DNA from: Nocardioidaceae bacterium
GTDB lineage: Bacteria > Actinomycetota > Actinomycetes > Propionibacteriales > Nocardioidaceae
Assembly (NCBI GenBank): GCA_025966335.1
Contig: JAICRS010000096.1
Location: 1-10,688, forward strand
Reading direction: 5' to 3'
Length of the DNA: 10,688 nucleotides
The notes beneath the pieces are model-generated. The model was not told where the DNA came from and did not search any database. It saw nothing but the letters and a program-made list of their open reading frames with translations. The position numbers were made by a program, and so were the translations under genes. Positions within the stretch are counted from its first letter, which is position 1, and each line of letters starts with the position of its first letter. This document shows positions 1 to 5,630 of this stretch, piece after piece.

Positions 1-340
<340 letters not shown>

Positions 341-449
341 AAGATGTTGCGCGTCCACTGTGTGGTTCCCGAGTTACGGTCGGGAGCCAGAACCAGCCCA
401 CTGTCATAGGTGCGGCTGACAAAGTTTTGGTCAGACATAACTCAATAGA
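341..449 (+). other. 23S-5S internal transcribed spacer
   Basis: This spacer of about 105-110 bases lies between the 23S and 5S genes and has no tRNA cloverleaf. It contains an 8-bp hairpin (GGTTCCCG at 364-371 with CGGGAGCC at 381-388, one G-U pair). It also holds a short CTGAC/GTCAG pairing near 416-435. Such stems are the usual substrates for rRNA processing nucleases, but the cleavage sites cannot be read from sequence alone. Confidence 0.8.
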
Positions 450-568
450 GTTTCGGCGGCCATAGCGAAAGGGAAACACCCGGCTCCATTCCGAACCCGG
501 AAGTTAAGCCTTTCAGCGCCGATGGTACTGCACACGGGAGTGTGTGGGAGAGTAGGACGTCGCCGGAC
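450..568 (+). rRNA. rrf: 5S ribosomal RNA
   Basis: This is a complete 5S rRNA of about 119 nt, typical of actinobacteria. The conserved core CCATTCCGAACCCGGAAGTT is at 486-505, followed by AGCGCCGATGGTACTGC and GGGAGAGTAGG. Helix I closes the molecule: CGGCGGC at 454-460 pairs with GTCGCCG at 559-565, with one G-U pair. It is the third gene of the rRNA operon whose 23S end opens the window. The exact ends are uncertain by two or three bases because the outermost helix I pairs are imperfect. Confidence 0.96.
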
Positions 569-577
569 ATTAACTTT

Positions 578-610
578 CGTAGAGGCCACCCTTTCAGGGT
601 GGCCTCTACG
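578..610 (+). terminator. rRNA operon terminator hairpin
   Basis: A perfect 15-bp inverted repeat (578-592 with 596-610) encloses a 3-nt loop, TTC, and starts ten bases after the 5S gene. No U-tract follows directly; the nearest T run is TTTT at 625-628. Stems without a U-tract are common among actinobacterial terminators. The repeat is symmetrical, so it could also stop transcripts arriving from the opposite strand. Confidence 0.88.
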
Positions 611-626
611 CATGTCTGGATTCGTT

Positions 627-654
627 TTGACTGTGGCGGCGCGTCCTCGATGAT
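627..654 (+). promoter_or_regulatory. Putative promoter of the TPR gene
   Basis: TTGACT at 627-632 matches the -35 consensus at five of six positions. After a 16-bp spacer comes GATGAT at 649-654, matching TATAAT at four of six, including the key A2 and T6. It lies just after the rRNA terminator and points at the TPR gene, predicting a start near 661 and a leader of about 60 nt. No mapping data are available. Confidence 0.45.
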
Positions 655-710
655 GTCCGAAGCAGCAACCGTCCGTCGAACATGAGAATGCGGGGCCCCC
701 GCGGCCCGCG

Positions 711-718
711 AAGGGAAG
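711..718 (+). promoter_or_regulatory. Ribosome binding site deciding the TPR gene start
   Basis: The purine-rich AAGGGAAG ends five bases before the GTG at 724. The upstream in-frame ATG at 682 has no Shine-Dalgarno-like sequence in front of it, so this site favours the GTG start. A small GCGGG/CCCGC stem (690-694 with 698-702) sits just upstream. Confidence 0.55.
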
Positions 719-723
719 TAGTC

Positions 724-1656
724 GTGGCAGACGATCGTCGATCCTCGGGCTCGAGCCGGAACACCGGCCGTGGCAGGAGCGGCGGCGCTCCCGCCGGCGG
801 CCGTGACCGCAGCACCGGAGGTCCGCAGCGGCGCGGGGAGCGCACCGGACAGGGCGCCGGCCAGGGGAGCAAGGGCGGCGACCGGCAGTGGAGCCGGCCA
901 CGTCGTGACGACCGCGGCCGCGACGAGCAGTCGCGCTCCACCGATCAGGCCCGGTACGACGGGCCGCCCCTCGACGACTCCATCACCGGACGTGAGCTCG
1001 ACCGCTCGGTCCGGCAACAGCTCAAGGGACTACCGGAGAAGCTTGCCGCCAGGGTCGCCCGGCACCTCGCCGCAGCCGGCCAGCTGATCGAGGTGGACCC
1101 GAAGACCGCCTATCAGCACACCCTTGCGGCCCGCGCCCGCGCGTCGAGGATCGCCGTGGTCCGCGAGGCGTGCGGTGAGGCGGCCTACGCGGCGGGGGAG
1201 TTCGCCGAGGCCCTGGCGGAGTTCCGTGCCGCGAAGCGGATGAACGGGGTCACCGACTACCTGCCGGTGATGGCCGACTGTGAGCGCGCCCTGGGCCGCC
1301 CGGAGAAGGCCCTGGCGCTGGCCAAGAGCCCCGCCGTGGCGAACCTGGAGCCGGACCTGCAGGCCGAGATGACGATCGTCGAGGCCGGCGCGCGCCGCGA
1401 CATGGGCGACACCGACGCGGCGATCCGCACCCTGGAGAACGCACCTCTGCGCTCGAAGTCGCGGGCGGGCTGGGTGGTCCGGCTGCGCTACGCCTACGCC
1501 GACGCGCTGCTGGCCGCGGGCCGCACCGAGGACGCGATCATCTGGTTCCACCGCACGGCGGGGATCGACGGCGAAGGCACCACCGACGCGGCCGAGCGGC
1601 TCGCCGAGCTCGAGGGAACGGTGCTCACCGACACGGAGGACGAGGACGGCCGCTGA
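724..1656 (+). CDS. TPR protein with Arg/Gly-rich N-terminus (Rv1691-like)
   Basis: The predicted protein has 310 residues. Residues 1 to about 85 are low-complexity, rich in R, G, S and D, strongly basic and probably disordered. Residues 100-300 are alpha-helical and alanine-rich with tetratricopeptide-type helix pairs, for example GEAAYAAGEFAEALAEFRAA at 151-170, a pair near 182-200, one at 225-240 and one at 255-275. The last ten residues are acidic. TPR repeats are protein-protein docking scaffolds; the partner is not known. A TPR gene (Rv1691) occupies the same place before the Rv1692-tlyA-ppnK-recN cluster in M. tuberculosis, which supports orthology. Here it is separated from that cluster by ssb and the DUF1015 gene. 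GTG 724 is chosen over ATG 682 because of the AAGGGAAG site. No signal peptide or membrane segment is seen, so it is probably cytoplasmic. Confidence 0.85.
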   Translation: MADDRRSSGSSRNTGRGRSGGAPAGGRDRSTGGPQRRGERTGQGAGQGSKGGDRQWSRPRRDDRGRDEQSRSTDQARYDGPPLDDSITGRELDRSVRQQLKGLPEKLAARVARHLAAAGQLIEVDPKTAYQHTLAARARASRIAVVREACGEAAYAAGEFAEALAEFRAAKRMNGVTDYLPVMADCERALGRPEKALALAKSPAVANLEPDLQAEMTIVEAGARRDMGDTDAAIRTLENAPLRSKSRAGWVVRLRYAYADALLAAGRTEDAIIWFHRTAGIDGEGTTDAAERLAELEGTVLTDTEDEDGR

Positions 1657-1699
1657 CCGGTCGACGGTGCCGCGCACGCGGGCCAGTTCCTGCGCCGCT

Positions 1700-1725
1700 G
1701 TGTCCACACGCGTCGCCCGTCCACA
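1700..1725 (+). repeat. Pair of GTCCACA repeats (weak DnaA-box-like)
   Basis: GTGTCCACA at 1700-1708 and CCGTCCACA at 1717-1725 are direct repeats 17 bp apart in the 132-bp gap before ssb. Against the actinobacterial DnaA-box consensus TTGTCCACA they match at eight and seven of nine positions. Two partial matches in GC-rich DNA could be chance, and the rest of this gap shows no convincing promoter. Confidence 0.25.
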
Positions 1726-1788
1726 GACGCGGCAGGCCTCGTCGCAACCGTCCCCGGTTCCTCCGATGCTGGTCCCGGAGGTAAGCCG

Positions 1789-2157
1789 ATGACAGAACAG
1801 ATCGCAGAACAAGACACCGAGCCGACACCCTCGCAGAACAGTGTCGCGCTCCGCGGGCGGGTCTCGTCCGCGCCGCTCGAACGAGAGCTGCCCAGCGGGG
1901 ACACGATCATCACCTTCCGGAGGGTGCTCGGTCGGGACCGCAGCCCGATGACGGCGAAGTCCCGGCAGAGCTCGGACTGGGTGGACTGCGTGTCCTGGGG
2001 CGGCCGGGCCCGACGGAGCGTCGCGACCTGGCGGGTCGGTGACGTGGTGGAGGTCGAGGGCGCCTTGCGACGCCGATTCTTCCGGGTCGCCTCCGGGACC
2101 TCGACCCGGGTGGAGGTCGAGGTGCTCACCGGCCGGATGGTGGAGCGGTCCGCCTGA
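1789..2157 (+). CDS. Small SSB-like single-stranded DNA-binding protein
   Basis: The predicted protein has 122 residues and is a single OB-fold of the SSB family. Typical features are NSVALRGRVSSAPLERELPSG near 17-37 (first strand region), an ITFRRVLGR strand near 40-48, the SDWVDCVSWG stretch that replaces the usual D-x-I-D/x-C-V-x-F/W region, and GDVVEVEGALRRRFFR near 84-99. Canonical bacterial SSB is 150-180 residues with a linker and an acidic DDDIPF-type tail that recruits repair and replication proteins. Both are absent here, so this is more likely an accessory paralogue than the essential replication SSB. A strong ribosome binding site, GGAGGT at 1777-1782, sits six bases before the ATG and fixes the start. 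The gene follows the TPR gene in the same direction and converges on the DUF1015 gene. DNA binding is inferred from the fold; partner and role are unknown. Confidence 0.85.
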   Translation: MTEQIAEQDTEPTPSQNSVALRGRVSSAPLERELPSGDTIITFRRVLGRDRSPMTAKSRQSSDWVDCVSWGGRARRSVATWRVGDVVEVEGALRRRFFRVASGTSTRVEVEVLTGRMVERSA

Positions 2158-2182
2158 CCCGCCTGACTCGACGGGTCAGGCG
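2151..2182. terminator. Bidirectional terminator between ssb and the DUF1015 gene
   Basis: CGCCTGACCCG (2151-2161) and CGGGTCAGGCG (2172-2182) form a perfect 11-bp inverted repeat with a 10-nt loop. Both convergent genes end inside it: the ssb TGA is 2155-2157 and the DUF1015 TGA, read on the minus strand, is 2178-2176. A second GCCTGAC copy at 2161-2167 could pair alternatively with GTCAGGC at 2175-2181. There is no U-tract on either side. Confidence 0.7.
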
Positions 2183-3441
2183 TCGCGCAGGTCGCGCATC
2201 ACGACACCCATCCTGGGTTTCGGCGAGAACGACGTCGACTTGCGCGGCATCCGGATCCCGCGCGCCGCCGTCTCCATCACCTGGCGCACCGTCGGCGGGT
2301 GCACCGCGACCACGATCCCGGGCTGCCGGGCGGTCGTGTGCAGCGCCTGGTCCAGGCTGTGGTGGTAGCCGATCTGCTCCTCGGCGGCGTGCCACGCATC
2401 GAACAGGTCCTCGTGCAGGACCGCGGCGTCCACGTCGTGCGTGCGCGGGGTGCTCAGCACCGCCCAGATCCGGCCGTCGGACAGCACGAACGAGGCCTGC
2501 GACGGATTTGGTCCGCGGTCGATCAGTGCGGTGAACGCCGCCTCGCGGTCCGCGAACGTCGCGAAGTCGTCGCCGCGCTCGGCGGAGATCTCCTGCACGT
2601 CGGCGATGGTCAGGGCGGCGATCGACCGGTGGATCGGGCCGACGCTGAGCGGGTAGTCGTGCTGGTCCACCAGCAGCGCCAGGCCGAAGTCCCAGGGTGA
2701 CCCGTCCGGTCCGGCTGCCGGGTCCCGCAGCTCCTCCTGCAGGGCCAGGTAGGCGGCGTACCGGTGGTGACCGTCGGCGATCAGGGCCTGGGTGTCCGCG
2801 AGCTCCGCCGACAGCGCATCCAGGTCCGACGGGTCGGTGATCGTCCACAACCGGTGGGCACTCCCGTCCAGCGCGGTGAACTCGACCAGAGGGTCCCCAC
2901 CGGCGGTCTGCTCGAGCAGGTCGCGGTACCGCGTCGTCCCCTCGTGGACCAGCAGGATCGGTTCCAGGTTGGACTCGGTGGTCCGCATCAGCACGGTCCG
3001 GTCGTCGACCGGGCCGGGCATCACGTCCTCGTGCGGCAGGATCACCCGCTCCGTCTCGTCCCGCAGCGCCACCACGCCGATCAGGCCGCGGACGGTCACC
3101 TGGTCGACGGTGTACTGGTACAGGTACAGCGCCGGCGCGTCGTCGGCCCTCAGATACGCCTTGGTCCGCCAGGAGCCGAGCCGCTTGCGGACCGCCAGGT
3201 ACGGCCGCTCGAAGCGCCGTGACAGAATCAGCCGGACGATGTTGCGGCGGTTCGCCGCCTCGAGGTCGCGGACCGTCTCGGCGTCGAGCACGTCGTACGG
3301 CGGCGAGATCACGGTGCCGAGGTCGCCGACCGTGTCCGCGTTGAACCTCAGAGCGCGAAACGGGGCGAGCACGAACGGGCGACGGTCCGCGGCGCCCGGT
3401 CGTGGGCTCGTGCCGGGATCCGTGCGCAGTTGGCTGACCAT
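2176..3441 (-). CDS. DUF1015 family protein
   Basis: The predicted protein has 421 residues, about the normal length for DUF1015. Conserved family motifs are SPPYDV at 46-51, the EDVMPGP stretch near 138-144, ADGHHRYAAY at 222-231, YHHSLDQAL near 359-367 and a MPRKSTSFSPKP segment close to the C-terminus. The biochemical function is not established to my knowledge. The DGHHR-type motif recalls ParB/sulfiredoxin-fold enzymes such as free serine kinases, which is only a hint. No signal peptide or transmembrane helix is seen, so it is probably cytosolic. The frame extends upstream to 3516, but that would overlap the neighbouring divergent gene. ATG 3441 is preferred because a TACGAT -10 element lies six bases before it, the layout of a leaderless mRNA; no Shine-Dalgarno is present. 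It is transcribed opposite to all other genes here. Confidence 0.88.
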   Translation of the reverse strand: MVSQLRTDPGTSPRPGAADRRPFVLAPFRALRFNADTVGDLGTVISPPYDVLDAETVRDLEAANRRNIVRLILSRRFERPYLAVRKRLGSWRTKAYLRADDAPALYLYQYTVDQVTVRGLIGVVALRDETERVILPHEDVMPGPVDDRTVLMRTTESNLEPILLVHEGTTRYRDLLEQTAGGDPLVEFTALDGSAHRLWTITDPSDLDALSAELADTQALIADGHHRYAAYLALQEELRDPAAGPDGSPWDFGLALLVDQHDYPLSVGPIHRSIAALTIADVQEISAERGDDFATFADREAAFTALIDRGPNPSQASFVLSDGRIWAVLSTPRTHDVDAAVLHEDLFDAWHAAEEQIGYHHSLDQALHTTARQPGIVVAVHPPTVRQVMETAARGIRMPRKSTSFSPKPRMGVVMRDLRDA

Positions 3442-3457
3442 CGCTGCATCGTATGAG
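3430..3457 (+). promoter_or_regulatory. Putative promoter of the HAD-tlyA-nadK-recN-steAB operon
   Basis: TTGGCT at 3430-3435 and TATGAG at 3452-3457 are spaced by 16 bp. Each matches the housekeeping consensus at about four of six positions, and the final T of the -10 is missing, so the call is weak. It would start transcription near 3464, giving a leader of about 31 nt before ATG 3495 and excluding the ATG at 3453 as a start. Confidence 0.3.
3448..3453 (-). promoter_or_regulatory. Putative -10 element for a leaderless DUF1015 mRNA
   Basis: Read on the minus strand, TACGAT occupies 3453 down to 3448 and fits TANNNT. Six bases separate it from the ATG at 3441, so transcription would begin at or next to the A of the start codon. 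No good -35 hexamer is visible 16-18 bp upstream. The element overlaps the proposed -10 of the divergent operon. Confidence 0.4.
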
Positions 3458-3494
3458 ACCGGACGAGCCGGACGCGAAACCGAGAGGCCTGGAG

Positions 3495-4556
3495 ATGTTG
3501 AAGGAGTGCGGAGCACCGCTGTGGGCCGAGTACGACCTGGCGATGCTCGACCTCGACGGAGTCGTCTACGTGGGCGCGCACGCCGTTCCGGGGGCGCCGG
3601 AGCATCTGGACCGGGCCCGCCGGGCAGGCATGCAGCTGGCCTACGTCACCAACAACGCGTCGCGGCCGCCGTCGGTGGTCGCCGAGCACCTGCGCGAGCT
3701 CGACATCCCGGCCGCCGACGAGGACGTGGTCACCTCCGCGCAGGCGGCGGCACGGCTGGTCTCCGAGCGGGTGCCGGAAGGCTCGGCGGTCTTCGTGATC
3801 GGCGGGACGGGGCTGTTCGAGGCGTTGACCGAGCTCGACCTCAAACCCGTGCAGGCGTTCGACGAGGACCCGGTCGCGGTCGTCTCCGGCTACCACCCGG
3901 ACCTGTTGTGGAAGACCGTGATCGACGGCTCGATCCTGGTCCGGCGCGGCCTGCCCTGGGTGGCCTCGAACATGGACATGACCGTGCCGACCCCGGAAGG
4001 GCTCGGCCCCGGCAACGGCGTGCTGGTCACCGCGGTCGCGACGTACGCCGGCCGCGAGCCGGCGGTGGCCGGCAAGCCGATGACCCCGTTGTTCGAGGAG
4101 ACCCGCCTGCGGGTCGGTGGCGAACGCCCCCTGGTGGTCGGCGACCGGTTGGACACCGACATCGCGGGGGCCACGGCCACCGGCCTGGACAGTCTGCTGG
4201 TGATGACCGGGGTCACCGGGGTGCAGGAGCTGGCCGACGCCGAGCCGGAGCTGCGCCCGACCTACATCTCGGCGGACCTGTCCGGGCTGGGTCGGGAGCA
4301 CCCCGTCCCGCACCAGGTCGACGGCGGCTACGAGCTCGGCGGGTGGCGGGCCACGGTCGACGAAGGCGCCCTGACCATCGGCGGCACGGGGTCACTGGAC
4401 GACTGGTGGCGGGCCGTGGCGGTCACCGCGTGGCACCATTACGACTCGACGGGCACCGCGGTCGACGTCTCCGGAGTGCCCGAGCCGGGTAGCGTTGGCC
4501 CGGAGCCGGCACATGAAGCCGACAGGCACGCGCGGGAAGACGGTGACAGGCAGTGA
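3495..4556 (+). CDS. HAD-IIA family phosphatase (Rv1692-like, probable glycerol-3-phosphate phosphatase)
   Basis: The predicted protein has 353 residues. HAD motif I is DLDGVVY at 19-25 (nucleophile Asp19, acid/base Asp21). Motif II is TNN at 52-54 within YVTNNASRPP, the motif III lysine is in AGKP near 192-195, and motif IV is GDRLDTDI at 216-223. The cap between motifs II and III is of the NagD/4-nitrophenylphosphatase (IIA) kind. The M. tuberculosis orthologue by position and sequence type, Rv1692, is a glycerol-3-phosphate phosphatase that recycles phospholipid head groups; the same substrate is inferred here. Residues from about 255 onward form an extension beyond the HAD core, with a tryptophan-rich GSLDDWWRAVAVTAWHHYD stretch. 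ATG 3495 is chosen over ATG 3453 because GAGAGG lies seven bases upstream and homologues start near here. It heads the long operon and overlaps the next gene by GTGA. Confidence 0.85.
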   Translation: MLKECGAPLWAEYDLAMLDLDGVVYVGAHAVPGAPEHLDRARRAGMQLAYVTNNASRPPSVVAEHLRELDIPAADEDVVTSAQAAARLVSERVPEGSAVFVIGGTGLFEALTELDLKPVQAFDEDPVAVVSGYHPDLLWKTVIDGSILVRRGLPWVASNMDMTVPTPEGLGPGNGVLVTAVATYAGREPAVAGKPMTPLFEETRLRVGGERPLVVGDRLDTDIAGATATGLDSLLVMTGVTGVQELADAEPELRPTYISADLSGLGREHPVPHQVDGGYELGGWRATVDEGALTIGGTGSLDDWWRAVAVTAWHHYDSTGTAVDVSGVPEPGSVGPEPAHEADRHAREDGDRQ

Positions 4557-4762
4557 GCGAAGGCAACGGCGAGGACCCCGGGACCGGACAGCCGGAGCAC
4601 GCCGGAGTCGAGCACACCGGCAACCCGGTCGTGGACGCGGTCCTCGAGTCCCTGGAGCGGCTCGAGGAGGCTCCGGTGTCCGAGCACGTCGAGATCTTCG
4701 AGACCGCCCACGAGAAGCTCCGCGCTGCGCTGGCCGACGCCGGCAACGACCCGAGCTCCTGA
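4553..4762 (+). CDS. Small conserved hypothetical protein (Rv1693-like)
   Basis: The predicted protein has 69 residues and starts with GTG, overlapping the phosphatase stop by four bases (GTGA, 4553-4556), which indicates translational coupling. Residues 1-22 are polar and probably disordered. Residues 23-62 look amphipathic-helical and acidic, with NPVVDAVLESLERLEEAPVS followed by EHVEIFETAHEKLRAALADA. A gene of this size and character (Rv1693) sits between the phosphatase and tlyA in M. tuberculosis. No catalytic motif, signal peptide or membrane segment is visible, and the function is unknown. A helical-hairpin adaptor role would be a guess. Confidence 0.8.
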   Translation: MSEGNGEDPGTGQPEHAGVEHTGNPVVDAVLESLERLEEAPVSEHVEIFETAHEKLRAALADAGNDPSS

Positions 4763-4793
4763 CCGGCCGCCCGGTCGCCCGTCCGATCCGCCG

Positions 4794-5630
4794 ATGCCCC
4801 GCCGACTCCGCCTCGATGCCGAGCTCGTACGCCGCGGGCTGGCCCGTTCTCGCGAGCACGCCGCCGAGCTGATCGCAGCGCAACGGGTCAAGGTCGCCGG
4901 CGCGGTGGCCACGAAGCCGGCGACCGGCGTGACCACCGATGTCGCGCTCGTGGTCGTGGCTGACCCGGACAGGCCCGACTACGTGTCCCGCGGCGGCCAC
5001 AAGCTGGCCGGTGCGCTGGCGGTGTTCGGGCCCCCGGGCCTCGCGGTCGCCGGCCGGAGGTGCCTCGACGCCGGCGCGTCCACCGGTGGCTTCACCGATG
5101 TGCTGCTCCGTGCCGGCGCACGTGAGGTCGTCGCGGTCGACGTCGGCTACGGACAGCTCGCCTGGCCGATCCGTCAGGACGCGCGGGTGCAGGTGCACGA
5201 CCGCACGAACATCCGGGACCTCACCGTCGACCTGGTCGGCGGCCACGTCGACCTCGTCGTCGGCGACCTCTCGTTCATCTCCCTCGAGCTGGTCCTCGAC
5301 GCCCTCGTCTCGGTGACCCGCGACGACGGGGACCTGGCGCTGATGGTCAAACCGCAGTTCGAGGTCGGCAAGGACCGGGTCGGCAAGGGCGGAGTGGTCC
5401 GCGACCTCGATCTGCGCGCCGGGGCGGTCTCCGCGGTGGCCGGGTCGGCGGCGCGGCGCGGCTGGGGAGCGCAGGCGGTCACCACCAGCCCGCTGCCGGG
5501 CCCCTCGGGCAACGTCGAGTACTTCTTGTGGCTGCGCAAGGGGGAGCCGGCCATCGACGAGGACGACATCGTCGCCGAGGTCCGTCGTACCGCCGGGCTG
5601 GGGGTCCCTGGTGAGAAGGTGGAGTCGTGA
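4794..5630 (+). CDS. tlyA: TlyA 16S/23S rRNA (cytidine-2'-O)-methyltransferase
   Basis: The predicted protein has 278 residues, close to the 268 of M. tuberculosis TlyA. An S4 RNA-binding domain covers about 1-58 (RLDAELVRRGLARSREHAAE at 5-24, then QRVKVAG). A Rossmann-type SAM-dependent domain follows, with motif I LDAGASTGGFTD at 91-102. The 2'-O-methyltransferase K-D-K-E tetrad is visible as Lys70 (GGHKL), Asp158 (GDLSF), Lys186 (VKPQFE) and Glu242 (NVEYFLW). The mycobacterial enzyme methylates C1409 of 16S and C1920 of 23S rRNA, and its loss gives capreomycin resistance; the same activity is expected here. The interdomain linker reads PDYV before SRGGHKL, unlike the RAWV reported for M. 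tuberculosis. No strong Shine-Dalgarno precedes ATG 4794, which lies 31 bases after the previous stop, so re-initiating ribosomes may serve it. Its stop overlaps nadK by GTGA. Confidence 0.93.
   Translation: MPRRLRLDAELVRRGLARSREHAAELIAAQRVKVAGAVATKPATGVTTDVALVVVADPDRPDYVSRGGHKLAGALAVFGPPGLAVAGRRCLDAGASTGGFTDVLLRAGAREVVAVDVGYGQLAWPIRQDARVQVHDRTNIRDLTVDLVGGHVDLVVGDLSFISLELVLDALVSVTRDDGDLALMVKPQFEVGKDRVGKGGVVRDLDLRAGAVSAVAGSAARRGWGAQAVTTSPLPGPSGNVEYFLWLRKGEPAIDEDDIVAEVRRTAGLGVPGEKVES

Noticed and set aside
341..449. A tRNA gene in the 23S-5S spacer
   Set aside because: No cloverleaf, T-loop GTTCNANNC in the right context or CCA-adjacent acceptor pairing was found; the GGTTCCCG element belongs to a simple hairpin.
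682..723. ATG 682 as the start of the TPR protein
   Set aside because: There is no ribosome binding site before it, while AAGGGAAG is well placed for GTG 724. It remains possible if the mRNA starts differently.
442..1017. Minus-strand open reading frames over the 5S gene, terminator and TPR start
   Set aside because: They run through a structural RNA and the antisense of the Arg/Gly-rich TPR N-terminus, and have no family resemblance.
3453..3494. ATG 3453 as the start of the HAD phosphatase
   Set aside because: It lacks a Shine-Dalgarno, lies inside the proposed divergent -10 elements and adds 14 residues not expected in the family. ATG 3495 has GAGAGG seven bases upstream.
3442..3516. Upstream extension of DUF1015 to an ATG at 3516
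   Set aside because: It would overlap the divergent phosphatase gene by 22 bases and add 25 residues of no recognisable character. ATG 3441 follows a leaderless-type -10.
2792..4492. Open reading frame of 566 codons on the plus strand over DUF1015 and the phosphatase
   Set aside because: The first part is antisense to DUF1015 and the second is a shifted frame of the phosphatase. The translation is Arg/Gly/Ala-rich with no motif.
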